Source of the DNA: JBBECJ01 sp963763325
GTDB lineage: Bacteria; Chloroflexota; Chloroflexia; Thermomicrobiales; CFX8
DNA: 20,141 nt
Direction of reading: 5' to 3'
Assembly (NCBI GenBank): GCA_963763325.1
Contig: CAVXOL010000008.1
Span: 1 to 20,141 of the forward strand
The notes below the pieces were generated by a model, which ran no database searches, was not told the origin of the DNA, and saw nothing but the letters and a program-made list of their open reading frames with translations. Shown one piece after another: positions 8,430-15,901 of this stretch. Every line of letters starts with the position of its first letter. The stretch's first letter is position 1. The translations under genes and the position numbers were made by a program.

Positions 8430-8992
8430 TTACACGCCGACGATCGTCGTGATCGTGAGCGTTCCGGAGTAGTCACCGGCCTTGGCAAATGCCGGGATGT
8501 CAATGCCGAGGGTCAGCCCCTGCGTGTAGGTGCCCTGGCCGTCGTTGGCTTCCGCGGTCAGGAGGGACCGACTCGTTTCGAGCGTGCCATCCACCCCCTT
8601 TTCGAGACCGGTGACGTCCTGGCCGGCGGTGCGCACCGGGTCGGCGATGTCGGTGAAGCTGAAGTTCGACTCATCGAAGGTAACACCGGCCGGAGCGGAT
8701 GCTGCCGTTACGACTGCCGACACGGCCCAGCCGGCGCCGGTGGCACGCGCGTCATCTATCGTGATCTGCATCGCTGAGGTCGGGTTCTGCGCGCTATTGG
8801 AATAGTTCAGCGGATCGAATGTCGGTGACGTAGAAATCGTGACGCTCAGCGCGCCTCCATTTGCCGAAACGTTCTGCGTCACGACCTCGGCGTCCGACTC
8901 GGCGGCCATTGCCGGCGCATCGACATGGCAGCCAGGGCGCCGACGATACCGATGCCGGCGGCAATCTTCTTGAGGTGTGCGAGGTGTCCCAT
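8430..8992 (-). CDS. Secreted WxL-like domain protein 1 (one frameshift in the signal peptide region)
   Basis: About 187 residues. ATG 8992, nine bases after AAGGA, begins MGHLAHLKKIAAGIGIVGAL, a signal peptide. A missing base near 8911-8921 is needed to reach PAMAAESDAEVVTQNVS. Without it the longest frame begins at 9065 with an unlikely Arg/Pro-rich leader. The mature protein has SPTFDPLNYSNSAQ, a GAGWAVSAVV motif (W-x-V), then GTYTQGLTLGIDIPAFAKAG and a terminal GDYSGTLTITTIVGV. Length, secretion and motif order match WxL-domain proteins, though the second WxL tryptophan is missing. It is the first gene of the unit and stands behind a structured leader. It presumably pairs with the WxLIP-like protein encoded next; that is inference. 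A TasA-like or other small beta-sandwich surface subunit is the alternative. Confidence 0.65.
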
Positions 8993-9010
8993 TGTCGTGG
9001 ATCCTTACTT

Positions 9011-9027
9011 CCCCCATCGAGCGGGGG
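9011..9027 (-). promoter_or_regulatory. Small hairpin just upstream of the WxL-like 1 ribosome site
   Basis: On the minus strand CCCCC-GCTCGAT-GGGGG sits directly before the AAGTAAGGAT ribosome-site region of WxL-like 1. The 5-bp GC stem could influence translation start. It is short and may be chance. Confidence 0.3.
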
Positions 9028-9063
9028 CTGGTTCGTCCGGGGCGACTGATCTCGCCGCGAAAC

Positions 9064-9111
9064 AAAAAAGGCCGGCTTCCCTATCCGTCACATCGACGGC
9101 GGGAACCGACC
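9064..9111 (-). terminator. Intrinsic terminator in the leader of the WxL-like unit
   Basis: On the minus strand GGTCGG-TTCCC pairs with GGGAA-GCCGGCC with small bulges, enclosing an inner CCGTC-GATGT-GACGG hairpin, and TTTTTT follows at 9069-9064. It lies about 71 bases before the WxL-like 1 start. No gene on this strand is evident upstream as far as folC, which points to an attenuator or to the end of a small RNA. Confidence 0.65.
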
Positions 9112-9242
9112 AGCGGGATTTCTGGCATGGGACAGCAAGGAGCAGCGTGCGCCGTACGCATCGCACGCCGAGGTCTTGCTGCCGCCAGGGCCGGTTACGC
9201 CACTCGCTCCGCCGGTGACAGGGCGTCCAATCTCGTCACCGG
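9112..9242 (-). ncRNA. Structured leader or small RNA upstream of the WxL-like unit
   Basis: Two strong structures precede the terminator on the minus strand. One is CCGGTGAC/GTCACCGG, 8 bp, arms 9235-9242 and 9212-9219. The other is a nested stem with outer arms GGCAGCAAG (9175-9183) and CTTGCTGTC (9131-9139), 9 bp with one G-U pair, and inner arms GCGTGCG (9162-9168) and CGCACGC (9145-9151). With the terminator at 9064-9111 this looks like a riboswitch or attenuator layout. I could not match it to a known riboswitch class, and its 5' end is unknown. Confidence 0.4.
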
Positions 9243-9561
9243 TTTCATCGCATCCGCTGGTCAGGCAGCTCACGCCCACGGCTCGTGCCGGTGCGACCGG
9301 CGGCGATACTCGTGGACATTTGCACCGTGAATGCTAGTCAACGACGTTGAACGTGTGCATCACCCAAGAGTCCGGTTAGCCCACGGGCCGAGCGGCCCGT
9401 TCAGAACGACGATCGGGGGATCTTGAAATACCATCGTGGATGGAGTGCACCCAACCGATGGCCTGTTCGGACGGCACGACGGTACTGACATGCGCGTCGC
9501 GGACTACAATCCGTGCCGGCGGCGGACGTTGCGTCCTCCGTGGGAGAAGTGAGGAACACGG
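9243..9561. other. Divergent intergenic region between the WxL-like unit and folC
   Basis: This stretch must hold the folC promoter on the plus strand and probably the leader promoter on the minus strand. A TACAAT at 9505-9510 could be a -10 box for folC, but no good -35 stands at the right distance. A TTGACT lies on the minus strand at 9336-9341 without a good -10. A perfect hairpin ACGGGCC-GAGC-GGCCCGT spans 9383-9400. No credible gene is present. Confidence 0.35.
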
Positions 9562-10914
9562 ATGGATTATCGCGAGGCGATTGCCTGGATTATCGACCGG
9601 GCCGGGTACGACAAAGGCTTTGTTGCCAACCCGTTCGCGGGAGATGAGGTCGCGGCGCTCGGGTTGCGGCGAACCGCCGGGTTGCTGCGGCGGCTGGAGT
9701 ACCCGGAGCACGCCTATCGGATCGTCCATGTTGCTGGGACGAAGGGAAAAGGCTCGACCTGTGCGACGGTCGCCGCCGTCGCCAACGCTGGCGGGCTATC
9801 GACCGGGCTGTATGTCACGCCCCACCTGCACACGTTCCGAGAGCGGTTTCTGATCGACGGAGAGCCGCTGCCAGAGGTTGAGTTTGCGGCCGTCGCCGAT
9901 CTGGTCGCTCCTGCCGACCTGCTCGTCCAGGCCGAGGAGCCGGAGATTGGCGAGCCGACGGCGTTCGAGGTCGCGACGGCAATGGCACTGCTGGCGTTTC
10001 AACGGGCAAACGTCGATCTGGCCGTCGTCGAAGTCGGGATGGGCGGCCGGCTCGACGCGACGAACGTTGTCACTCCCGATGTCGCGGCGATCAGCACGAT
10101 CTCCTACGACCACACGGCGATACTTGGCACGACGCTGGAGCAGATCGCGTTCGAGAAGGGCGGCATCATCAAGCCGGGCAAGCCGGTGACGGTTGGGCCG
10201 CAGCCTGCCGAGGCGCTCGCCGAACTGCGCCGAATCGCGACTGAACGCTCAGCGCCGCTCTTCCTGGCCGGGCGAGACTGGCAAACTGAATCGAACGATA
10301 CCGGCGCGACGTTGACTGGGCCGTGGGGTGACTGGCGAAATGTCCAACTTGCGCTGGCCGGTCCGCATCAGGTTGAGAACGCCGGACTGGCGTTGATGAC
10401 GCTCTGGCTGCTCGACTCCAGATTGCTCGCCGACGAGAGCCGAGTCCGCGAGTCGTTGGCCAGCGTTCACTGGCCTGGACGGTTCGAGCGAATCGCGACG
10501 ACGCCGGCCATCTACGTCGATGGCGCGCATAACGTCAACTCGATCGAGCGGTTGGCCGCAACGATCGGGGACCACCTGGGCAGCGGTGTGCTGCATGTCG
10601 TCCTCGGCATCGGCCGGGATAAGGACATCGATGGCATGCTGCGGGCACTCTCGCCACTCGATCCGCAGATCACCGCGACAGCATCGCACAACCCTCGTGC
10701 AGCTTCCCCGGATCAGATCGCAGCCGCCGCGATCGACGCCGGCCTCGTCGTCGCAACAGCATCCAGCGTCGCGACGGCGTTGCAAGGCATTCTTGCGAAC
10801 GTCGAACCATCCGACACGATCCTCGTCACCGGCTCGCTCTACGCGGTCGCCGAAGCGCGCGAGGCCCTCGGCCTGGCGGACACCGAGATTTTCGAACGGG
10901 AACTGTTGTATTAG
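9562..10914 (+). CDS. folC: Bifunctional dihydrofolate synthase / folylpolyglutamate synthase
   Basis: An intact frame of 450 residues, the usual length for FolC. ATG 9562 follows GTGAGGA by about six bases. The Mur-ligase-type ATP-binding loop HVAGTKGKGST is at residues 56-66. TPHLHTFRERF (86-96) is the counterpart of the usual SPHL..-ERI segment, and AVVEVGMGGRLDATN near 155-168 is a second signature of the family. YVDGAHNVNS near residue 315 marks the C-terminal ligase domain. The enzyme adds glutamate to dihydropteroate and extends the polyglutamate tail of folates in the cytoplasm, using ATP. It is alone on its strand between the WxL leader and a repeat-rich gap, so it is probably its own transcript. 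Sequence alone does not tell whether both activities are present. Confidence 0.93.
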   Translation: MDYREAIAWIIDRAGYDKGFVANPFAGDEVAALGLRRTAGLLRRLEYPEHAYRIVHVAGTKGKGSTCATVAAVANAGGLSTGLYVTPHLHTFRERFLIDGEPLPEVEFAAVADLVAPADLLVQAEEPEIGEPTAFEVATAMALLAFQRANVDLAVVEVGMGGRLDATNVVTPDVAAISTISYDHTAILGTTLEQIAFEKGGIIKPGKPVTVGPQPAEALAELRRIATERSAPLFLAGRDWQTESNDTGATLTGPWGDWRNVQLALAGPHQVENAGLALMTLWLLDSRLLADESRVRESLASVHWPGRFERIATTPAIYVDGAHNVNSIERLAATIGDHLGSGVLHVVLGIGRDKDIDGMLRALSPLDPQITATASHNPRAASPDQIAAAAIDAGLVVATASSVATALQGILANVEPSDTILVTGSLYAVAEAREALGLADTEIFERELLY

Positions 10915-10916
10915 CC

Positions 10917-10956
10917 GGTCAGTGATCAGCAATCAGCCGTCAGCTTGTTGGCTGAT
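10917..10956. repeat. Short-word repeat with hairpin after folC
   Basis: The words GTCAGTGATCAG, CAATCAG and CCGTCAG follow the folC stop. Within them ATCAGCC (10932-10938) pairs with GGCTGAT (10950-10956) around an 11-base loop. It may act as a folC terminator, though no T-run follows. It belongs in style with the word repeats at 14377-14474 and 2724-2774. Confidence 0.45.
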
Positions 10957-11016
10957 GTTAGGGCATACGCCGTAGGGTGGACGCCGTTTGCCGATAGCTG
11001 ATCGCCGACCTTCACA

Positions 11017-11045
11017 TTGACGGAACGTCACTGCGATACTACGAT
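11017..11045 (+). promoter_or_regulatory. Sigma-70-type promoter for the NCS2 permease
   Basis: TTGACG (11017-11022), a 17-base spacer and TACGAT (11040-11045) give a good match to a housekeeping promoter. The predicted transcript would have a leader of about 100 bases before the GTG at 11153. The palindrome GCGTACGTACGC lies just after the -10 box and could be an operator. Confidence 0.55.
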
Positions 11046-11152
11046 TGTGGCGTACGTACGCACTGCGTTGCTCGGTGTGTTGGGGAATCGGGCGTGCCGC
11101 GTTTTCGTGTTGTGCAAGTTGGGATGGAGTGGTGGATGGGAGGTCTGTGCCT

Positions 11153-12616
11153 GTGAGCCAGTCGTCCAGAACGATGAACGCGCCCGGCGGTCCGGCAACC
11201 AGCGGTTGGGAGGGGATGCTCCAGAAGTACTTCCGCTTCCACGAGATGGGGTCGGACGCCCGGACGGAAATTATGGCAGGGCTGACGACCTTCGTCGTCA
11301 TGTCCTACATCATCTTTGTCAACCCGCTGATTCTGAACCTGCCGGATGGCACTGGACTCCCGATCCAGGCTGTCACGACATCGACCTGCCTGGTTGCTGG
11401 CGTGATGACGATCCTGATGGGGATCGTCTCGAATAAGGCGTATGCAATCGCGCCCGGGCTGGGTCTCAATGCAATCGTCGCCTTCACACTCGTCCTTGGC
11501 GAGGGACTGACGTTCCCAGAGGCGATGGGAGTCATTGTCGCCGAAGGGATCCTGATCACGATTCTGGTTCTGGTCGGTGTCCGCCGCTACGTTATGGACC
11601 TCGTCCCACTGGAGCTCAAGAAGGGTATTTCGGTCGGGATCGGCCTCTTCATCCTCTTCATCGGACTGGTCAATGGCGGACTCGTTCGGGTCGGCGCCGG
11701 CACGCCACTGGAGATCGGAGAGTTGCGCGGCGCGCCGGTCCTCGTGACGGCGATCGGGCTGGCGCTGACGATCGCGTTCATCGCGCGTGGCTACCGAGCA
11801 GCGATTCTGCTCGGCATCGTCGCGACGACGGTCTTCGCGATCGTGCTGCGTGAGGTGTTCGACGCGACCGGCTTCGTCGGGACTCAGGCGTCGTTTCCCG
11901 ACAAAGTGATCGACACACCCGACTTCAGCCTGGTCGGTGACTTCTCGTTCAACTTCTTCTCGGAGATGGGGATTGCGGTCGCGATCCTGACGATCCTGGC
12001 GATCATGATGGCCGACTTCTTCGATACGATGGGGACGCTGGTCGGTGTCGGCAGCCAGGCGGGCTACCTCAACGACAAGGGCGAACTGCCTGATGCTCAG
12101 AAGCCGCTGCTGGTTGACTCACTGGCGGCTGTCGCTGGTGGCGCGGCGTCGTCATCGTCAGCGACGACCTACATCGAGTCGGCCGCTGGTGTTGCCAACG
12201 GCGGACGCTCCGGGCTGGTAGCGGTCGTAACCGGCATCCTCTTCCTGCTGGCCATGCCGTTCGCGCCGTTGGTCTCGATCGTCCCGACCCAGGCGACGGC
12301 GCCGGCGCTGATCGTCGTTGGCTGGATGATGATGAGCGTCCTCTCCGAGCGCGAAGAAGTGACCTCCGACGGCAGGATCGTCCGCGCGCGGGGGATCGAC
12401 TTCGCTGACATCGAGGTTGGCCTGCCGGTCCTGGCGGCGATGATCATGATGCCGCTGACCTACAACATCACCAACGGCATCGGCGCCGGCTTCCTGGTCT
12501 GGACACTGATCAAAATCTTCCGTGGCAAGTTCAGCGAGATCCACCCGGTGATGTATGTCATCAGCCTGGCGTTTCTCATCTACTATCTGCGCTCGTACCT
12601 TGGGGTTGATGCGTGA
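11153..12616 (+). CDS. NCS2-family (AzgA-like) purine permease
   Basis: 487 residues from the GTG at 11153, which follows GGGAGG by nine bases; the frame is open further upstream to 11045, and ATG 11174 is another choice. Family signatures are clear: GLTTFVVMSYIIFVNPLIL in the first helix, YAIAPGLGLNAIVAFTLV, LKKGISVGIGLFI, MMADFFDTMGTLVGV, and SATTYIESAAGVANGGRSG, the substrate-site segment of AzgA-type hypoxanthine/guanine/adenine transporters. A dozen or so hydrophobic helices span the protein. Members import purine bases with protons across the cytoplasmic membrane. The exact base is not readable from sequence. The gene has its own promoter and is followed by a hairpin, so it is probably monocistronic. 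It is intact, with codon use like folC. Confidence 0.92.
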   Translation: MSQSSRTMNAPGGPATSGWEGMLQKYFRFHEMGSDARTEIMAGLTTFVVMSYIIFVNPLILNLPDGTGLPIQAVTTSTCLVAGVMTILMGIVSNKAYAIAPGLGLNAIVAFTLVLGEGLTFPEAMGVIVAEGILITILVLVGVRRYVMDLVPLELKKGISVGIGLFILFIGLVNGGLVRVGAGTPLEIGELRGAPVLVTAIGLALTIAFIARGYRAAILLGIVATTVFAIVLREVFDATGFVGTQASFPDKVIDTPDFSLVGDFSFNFFSEMGIAVAILTILAIMMADFFDTMGTLVGVGSQAGYLNDKGELPDAQKPLLVDSLAAVAGGAASSSSATTYIESAAGVANGGRSGLVAVVTGILFLLAMPFAPLVSIVPTQATAPALIVVGWMMMSVLSEREEVTSDGRIVRARGIDFADIEVGLPVLAAMIMMPLTYNITNGIGAGFLVWTLIKIFRGKFSEIHPVMYVISLAFLIYYLRSYLGVDA

Positions 12617-12651
12617 CCCAGGCTGCCGCAGTCAACCGATGCCGATAGTCG

Positions 12652-12682
12652 ACGAACGGGTGGGCATGTGCCGCCCGTTCGT
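12652..12682. terminator. Hairpin between converging genes
   Basis: ACGAACGGG (12652-12660) pairs perfectly with CCCGTTCGT (12674-12682), with an inner GGC-ATGT-GCC that lengthens the stem. It sits 36 bases after the permease and 31 bases from the end of the opposing Uma2 gene, so it may serve both strands. There is no clear T-run. Confidence 0.55.
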
Positions 12683-12713
12683 TGTCACACGGCTGTGCCA
12701 ACTTCGGGTCAGT

Positions 12714-13277
12714 TCAGGATCGCTCAAACTCGACGTTCTCGAAGACGGTCTCGAACGCCAGGTCGAAATCGAGACAGGGTACATGCACGCTGTCTCCGTA
12801 GATGATGTCGTGTCTCCAGATGCTGTCATCGAGCCAGTGCTTCTCGACGATCTGCTCGTCCTGGTGGACGATCAGGTACGCACGAAGGCCGTCAATTTGC
12901 CGATACGCGAATAGCTTCTCTCGCTGGTCAACTCCAGCCGTCGACGGAGATAGCACCTCGACAACGACGCACGGATGCGTTAGTGACAAGTCTCCAATGT
13001 CCTCTGGCTTGCAGACAACGGCAAGGTCCGGATAGTAATACCGCGTTTCAGAGACTTGCACCGTCACTTCGATGCCGAATGTTCTGCACGTTGTGCCACG
13101 TCCTGCAGCACGGAATGCATCTGACATGTTGAACACGATCTGGTTGTGGCGCGTCGATGCTCCGGCCAACGCGTGCCGGTAGCCTTCAAGATACTCGTGC
13201 CGTACCGCGCTGGCGGCCTCAAGTTCGAAGTATTCGTCTGGGGTGATCGGCTCTTGACGGCGTGCCATGCTGTTCAT
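12714..13277 (-). CDS. Uma2 family (DUF820) putative restriction-endonuclease-fold protein
   Basis: 187 residues, intact and of typical family length. The N-terminus ITPDEYFELE and VRHEYLEGYRH is usual for Uma2/DUF820. The PD-(D/E)XK-type residues can be seen in YYYPDLAVV (Asp), CVVVEVLSPST (Glu) and REKLFAYRQI (Lys). The family is predicted to be a nuclease, is often present in many copies in Cyanobacteria and Chloroflexota, and has no settled biological role. The start is ATG 13277, with GGGTGA very close upstream. ATG 13268, nine bases after that GGTGA, is an equally good choice. It stands alone, converging with the permease, and the carboxypeptidase lies 32 bases upstream on the same strand. 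No partner toxin or antitoxin is evident. Confidence 0.85.
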   Translation of the reverse strand: MNSMARRQEPITPDEYFELEAASAVRHEYLEGYRHALAGASTRHNQIVFNMSDAFRAAGRGTTCRTFGIEVTVQVSETRYYYPDLAVVCKPEDIGDLSLTHPCVVVEVLSPSTAGVDQREKLFAYRQIDGLRAYLIVHQDEQIVEKHWLDDSIWRHDIIYGDSVHVPCLDFDLAFETVFENVEFERS

Positions 13278-13309
13278 TCACCCAGTCTAGCGGTGGCTGC
13301 CGATGCAGG

Positions 13310-14260
13310 CTACGGCGAACCCTGGCGGATTGTAGAGGGCTGCTGGGTGAACTGGGTGCCGATCAGCGCGGCGTCGACACCTTGCGGGATGCCTTTGCGG
13401 TCAGCGGCGATCAGGCCCCAGTCGAGGAGCTGGCTGACGTCCCAGAACCAGTTCTCACCGGTGTCGCGAGTGACGACCGCGATCACGAAGCGGCCATCGC
13501 GGGCGGCAGCGGCGGCGAGACAGAAGTTCGCAGCCTCGGTGTAGCCGGTCTTGCCGCCGATGACATCGTCGCGCATGCCGTAGAGCCGATTGCCGTTCCA
13601 GAGCTCATGGCCACCAGCGTTGACCGAGAGTGTCTGCATCGTATCGCGGATAACCTGGTAGTTGAGCGCGGCGCGCAGCATGATAGCGAGGTCAAACGGG
13701 GTCGAGTAGTGGCCCCACTCGTCGAGGCCGTGTGGGTTCATGAAGTGGGTGTCGCGCAGCTGGTACTCGCGCGCCGTTTGGTTCATGAGTGCGACGAAGT
13801 TGCCAACGGCCTGCTCGGAATCAGTGACACCGTCCTTCCAGCCGATCGTTCGAGCGATCGCGTGGGCGGCGTCATTTCCCGAAGGAAGAAGAAGCCCGTA
13901 CAGCAGGTCGCGGAGTTTGACCGTTTCGCCTGCCCAGAGTCCCATCGACGCTTCACCGACGATGTCGGACTCGTCGATCAGCACCTCCTGATCGAGGTTG
14001 CCATAGCGGGCGGCGACAATCGCCGTCATGATCTTCGTTGTGGATGCCATCGCAGTTCGTTGGTGGGCGTTGCGGTCATACAGGACTTCGTTGAAGTCGG
14101 AGATGACGATCGCGTTCTCGGCGGCGATCTCGGGAGGGTCCGGAGCGTCGACGGCGTTGGCAGGCAGGCTCTGAGCGACGAACGACACGAGCAGGACAGC
14201 CGCAACCAGCAGGCTCATCAGTCGCGCCTGTAGCTGGCGTGTCTTGCCGTGCTGCGACAT
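13310..14260 (-). CDS. D-alanyl-D-alanine carboxypeptidase (serine peptidase family S11)
   Basis: 316 residues from ATG 14260. An in-frame ATG at 14320 would put about 20 odd residues before the signal peptide and would leave a very short leader after the predicted promoter. A signal peptide (hydrophobic stretch MSLLVAAVLLVSFVAQ, cleavage near PANA) exports the enzyme. All three active-site motifs of penicillin-binding carboxypeptidases are present: STTK (73-76), SGN (127-129) and KTG (237-239). It removes the terminal D-Ala from peptidoglycan pentapeptides outside the membrane and so limits cross-linking. No C-terminal amphipathic anchor domain like that of DacA is evident, so this is a minimal S11 enzyme. 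Cell-wall trimming fits the surface-protein genes nearby but is not linked to them by operon. Confidence 0.92.
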   Translation of the reverse strand: MSQHGKTRQLQARLMSLLVAAVLLVSFVAQSLPANAVDAPDPPEIAAENAIVISDFNEVLYDRNAHQRTAMASTTKIMTAIVAARYGNLDQEVLIDESDIVGEASMGLWAGETVKLRDLLYGLLLPSGNDAAHAIARTIGWKDGVTDSEQAVGNFVALMNQTAREYQLRDTHFMNPHGLDEWGHYSTPFDLAIMLRAALNYQVIRDTMQTLSVNAGGHELWNGNRLYGMRDDVIGGKTGYTEAANFCLAAAAARDGRFVIAVVTRDTGENWFWDVSQLLDWGLIAADRKGIPQGVDAALIGTQFTQQPSTIRQGSP

Positions 14261-14343
14261 CGTGAACCCCACAGCGGGAACTCCCAGAACTTGATTGCGT
14301 GAACAGATCGGTGTCGTCAATCCCTGCCGTTATGACGGATGGG

Positions 14344-14372
14344 AGTGTACGCAGCAGCGCGGATTACGGCAA
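14344..14372 (-). promoter_or_regulatory. Sigma-70-type promoter for the carboxypeptidase
   Basis: On the minus strand TTGCCG (14367-14372), a 17-base spacer and TACACT (14344-14349) stand about 80 bases before ATG 14260. The location and exact spacing make it a good candidate. Confidence 0.55.
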
Positions 14373-14376
14373 GCAA

Positions 14377-14474
14377 CGAGCGAGGTATCAGGTGACAGGT
14401 GGCAGGTGACAGGAGCGTGGGTCGCTCGCTTCGAGACTCCTGATACCTGTCACCTGTCACCTATACCTCGCTCG
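14377..14474. repeat. Inverted repeat made of GGTGACAG/GGTATCAG words
   Basis: The left arm (14377-14415) and right arm (14437-14474) are near-perfect reverse complements. Each begins CGAGCGAGGTAT and is made of tandem words such as AGGTGACAGG and AGGTATCAGG, differing by word insertion. A loop of about 20 bases separates them. The right arm encodes the last residues and the stop codon of the GNAT gene, and the left arm reaches the carboxypeptidase promoter. It could end GNAT transcription. Confidence 0.75.
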
Positions 14475-14971
14475 TACCAGGCGTCGCCGACGATCTGGTC
14501 GCCGATCGTGAAGGGTTCGAGGCGGATGAGGGTGAAGCCGGCTCGTTCGTAGAAACGGCGGCCACCGTGATTGTCGGCGAAGACGTTGACCAGCATCGAG
14601 CGCACGCCGTGGTCGTGTGACCAGTTGAGGCCAGCCTCGAAGAGGGCGGCGCCGATTCCGCGACCACGTGAGGACGGATCGACATAAAAGCGAGTCAGCT
14701 CGACGACGCCGTCTTCGGCCGGCTCGATCGTCAGGAAGCCTCCGACGGACTCACCATCGTCGACGGCGACGAGTGACAGACTATGCGGGTCTCTTACGAT
14801 GTCGCGCAGGCGATCGAGTGACCAGAACGGGCCCGCCAGGTAGCTGGCGCGGTTCTCCGGCGAGACGAACGCATGGTAGGTTGTTTCCCAACCGAGAACT
14901 CCCAGCTCCTTCAGGCGTGGCACGTCGCTGAGTGTCGCCCGCCTGAGCCGGGGCACGCGACGGTCATTCAT
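14450..14971 (-). CDS. GNAT family N-acetyltransferase
   Basis: 173 residues, intact. The acetyl-CoA-binding loop RGRGIG is at residues 102-107, preceded by the typical beta-4 segment VVELTRFYVDPSS and followed by the C-terminal FADNHGGRRFYERAGF. The start at 14971 overlaps the FAH-family stop by four bases (ATGA), so the two are translationally coupled, with this gene second. The substrate is unknown; the family acetylates small molecules, peptides or antibiotics with acetyl-CoA. The C-terminal residues GDR and the stop fall within the word repeat, so the original end may have been altered by repeat insertion. Confidence 0.88.
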   Translation of the reverse strand: MNDRRVPRLRRATLSDVPRLKELGVLGWETTYHAFVSPENRASYLAGPFWSLDRLRDIVRDPHSLSLVAVDDGESVGGFLTIEPAEDGVVELTRFYVDPSSRGRGIGAALFEAGLNWSHDHGVRSMLVNVFADNHGGRRFYERAGFTLIRLEPFTIGDQIVGDAWYERGIGDR

Positions 14972-15747
14972 GCCGGAGTGGGCTCCTCGGCGACACAGGT
15001 ATTGCTGAGAATACCCAGACCCTCGATCTCGACCTCGCAGACATCGCCGGGTGCGAGCTGTGGCGGTCCGGCAGGAGTGCCGGTCATGATCACATCGCCC
15101 GGCAGGAGCGTCATGACGCGCGAGATGAACTCGATCAGGTACGGGACATCAAAAATCAGGTATTTCGTTGAAGATTGCTGCTTGACCTCACCGTTGACGC
15201 GGCAGGTGATCGCCAGATCGTCAGAGGTTACGCCTGTGACGATAGCGGGACCGAGTGGTGCGAATGTGTCGAACCCCTTCGCGCGCGACCACTGACCGTC
15301 CTTGAACTGGAAATCCCTGGCGCTGACGTCGTTGGACGGGCAGAGACCGAGAATGACATCCCAGGCGCGCTCGGCCTTCACATGCCGGCACTCGCGGCCA
15401 ATGACGATCGCCAGCTCGGCTTCGGCATCGGTTCGCTCGACACCGGACGGGATGACGATATTGCCGCCGTGGCCGGTCAGCGAGGTGGGTGGCTTCAGAA
15501 AGATGATCGGGTTCTCCGGCGTCTGGAAGCCGGGAGCGTCCTGGCTGATGTGGTCCTGGTAGTTGAGTCCGATCGCGATCAGCTTGCTTGGGACAACCGG
15601 CGCCAGCAAAGCCACTTCCTCGACCGGCGCGATCTCCGGGCCGACAGACAGCTTACCGAAGATGTCGCCGCGCGTCTCGCGCACGATTCCATTCTCGATG
15701 ACTCCGACCTGTTCCTGCCCGTCCCGCCGGAACCGTGTGATCTGCAT
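14968..15747 (-). CDS. Fumarylacetoacetate hydrolase family protein
   Basis: 259 residues, intact; ATG 15747 follows GGGAGG by a few bases. An N-terminal cap of about 50 residues precedes the FAH fold. Signatures in order are LIAIGLNYQDH, the metal-binding TDAEAELAIVIG (Glu-x-Glu), NDVSARDFQ, KGFDTFAPLGP and VIMTGTPAGPP. Members cleave or hydrate C-C bonded keto acids with Mg, for example in homoprotocatechuate or other aromatic breakdown, or act as acylpyruvases or oxaloacetate decarboxylases. The sequence does not say which. It heads a two-gene unit with the acetyltransferase. No other catabolic gene is nearby, so a housekeeping acylpyruvase-type role is as likely as aromatic breakdown. Confidence 0.9.
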   Translation of the reverse strand: MQITRFRRDGQEQVGVIENGIVRETRGDIFGKLSVGPEIAPVEEVALLAPVVPSKLIAIGLNYQDHISQDAPGFQTPENPIIFLKPPTSLTGHGGNIVIPSGVERTDAEAELAIVIGRECRHVKAERAWDVILGLCPSNDVSARDFQFKDGQWSRAKGFDTFAPLGPAIVTGVTSDDLAITCRVNGEVKQQSSTKYLIFDVPYLIEFISRVMTLLPGDVIMTGTPAGPPQLAPGDVCEVEIEGLGILSNTCVAEEPTPA

Positions 15748-15848
15748 GCGTCCTCCCTTTCATGGCCACCGCCCGCTGGCTCTCGGTCGGTCGGACCGCG
15801 GTTAGTGCTGCCTCGAATCTTGCCATGGCATTGTCGCACGAAGCCGAT

Positions 15849-15878
15849 GACGACGGCGGGCAACGGCCCGCCGTCGTC
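15849..15878 (-). terminator. Large hairpin downstream of TadG-like A
   Basis: GACGACGGCGGG (15849-15860) and CCCGCCGTCGTC (15867-15878) form a perfect 12-bp stem with a 6-base loop, 24 bases past the restored TadG-like A stop. There is no T-run. It may end the TadG transcript before the FAH-family gene. Confidence 0.6.
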
Positions 15879-15901
15879 GGACCCGTGTTGATGGTGGATT
15901 G

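Noticed and set aside
8430..9065. Start of WxL-like 1 at 9065
   Set aside because: It gives a leader without a signal peptide; ATG 8992 with a ribosome site gives a normal signal peptide after a one-base repair.
9112..9330. Known riboswitch (c-di-GMP, c-di-AMP, cobalamin)
   Set aside because: Recognisable core motifs of these classes are missing; GGAGCGAGTGGC only resembles the B12 box on the wrong strand.
10249..10932. 227-residue minus-strand frame
   Set aside because: It is antisense to folC and shows no domain or signal.
13262..14233. 323-residue plus-strand frame
   Set aside because: It is antisense to the intact D-Ala-D-Ala carboxypeptidase, which has all three active-site motifs; the frame is a by-product of GC-rich codons.
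14377..14474. CRISPR array
   Set aside because: The words are too short and degenerate, with no regular spacers, and no cas gene is near.
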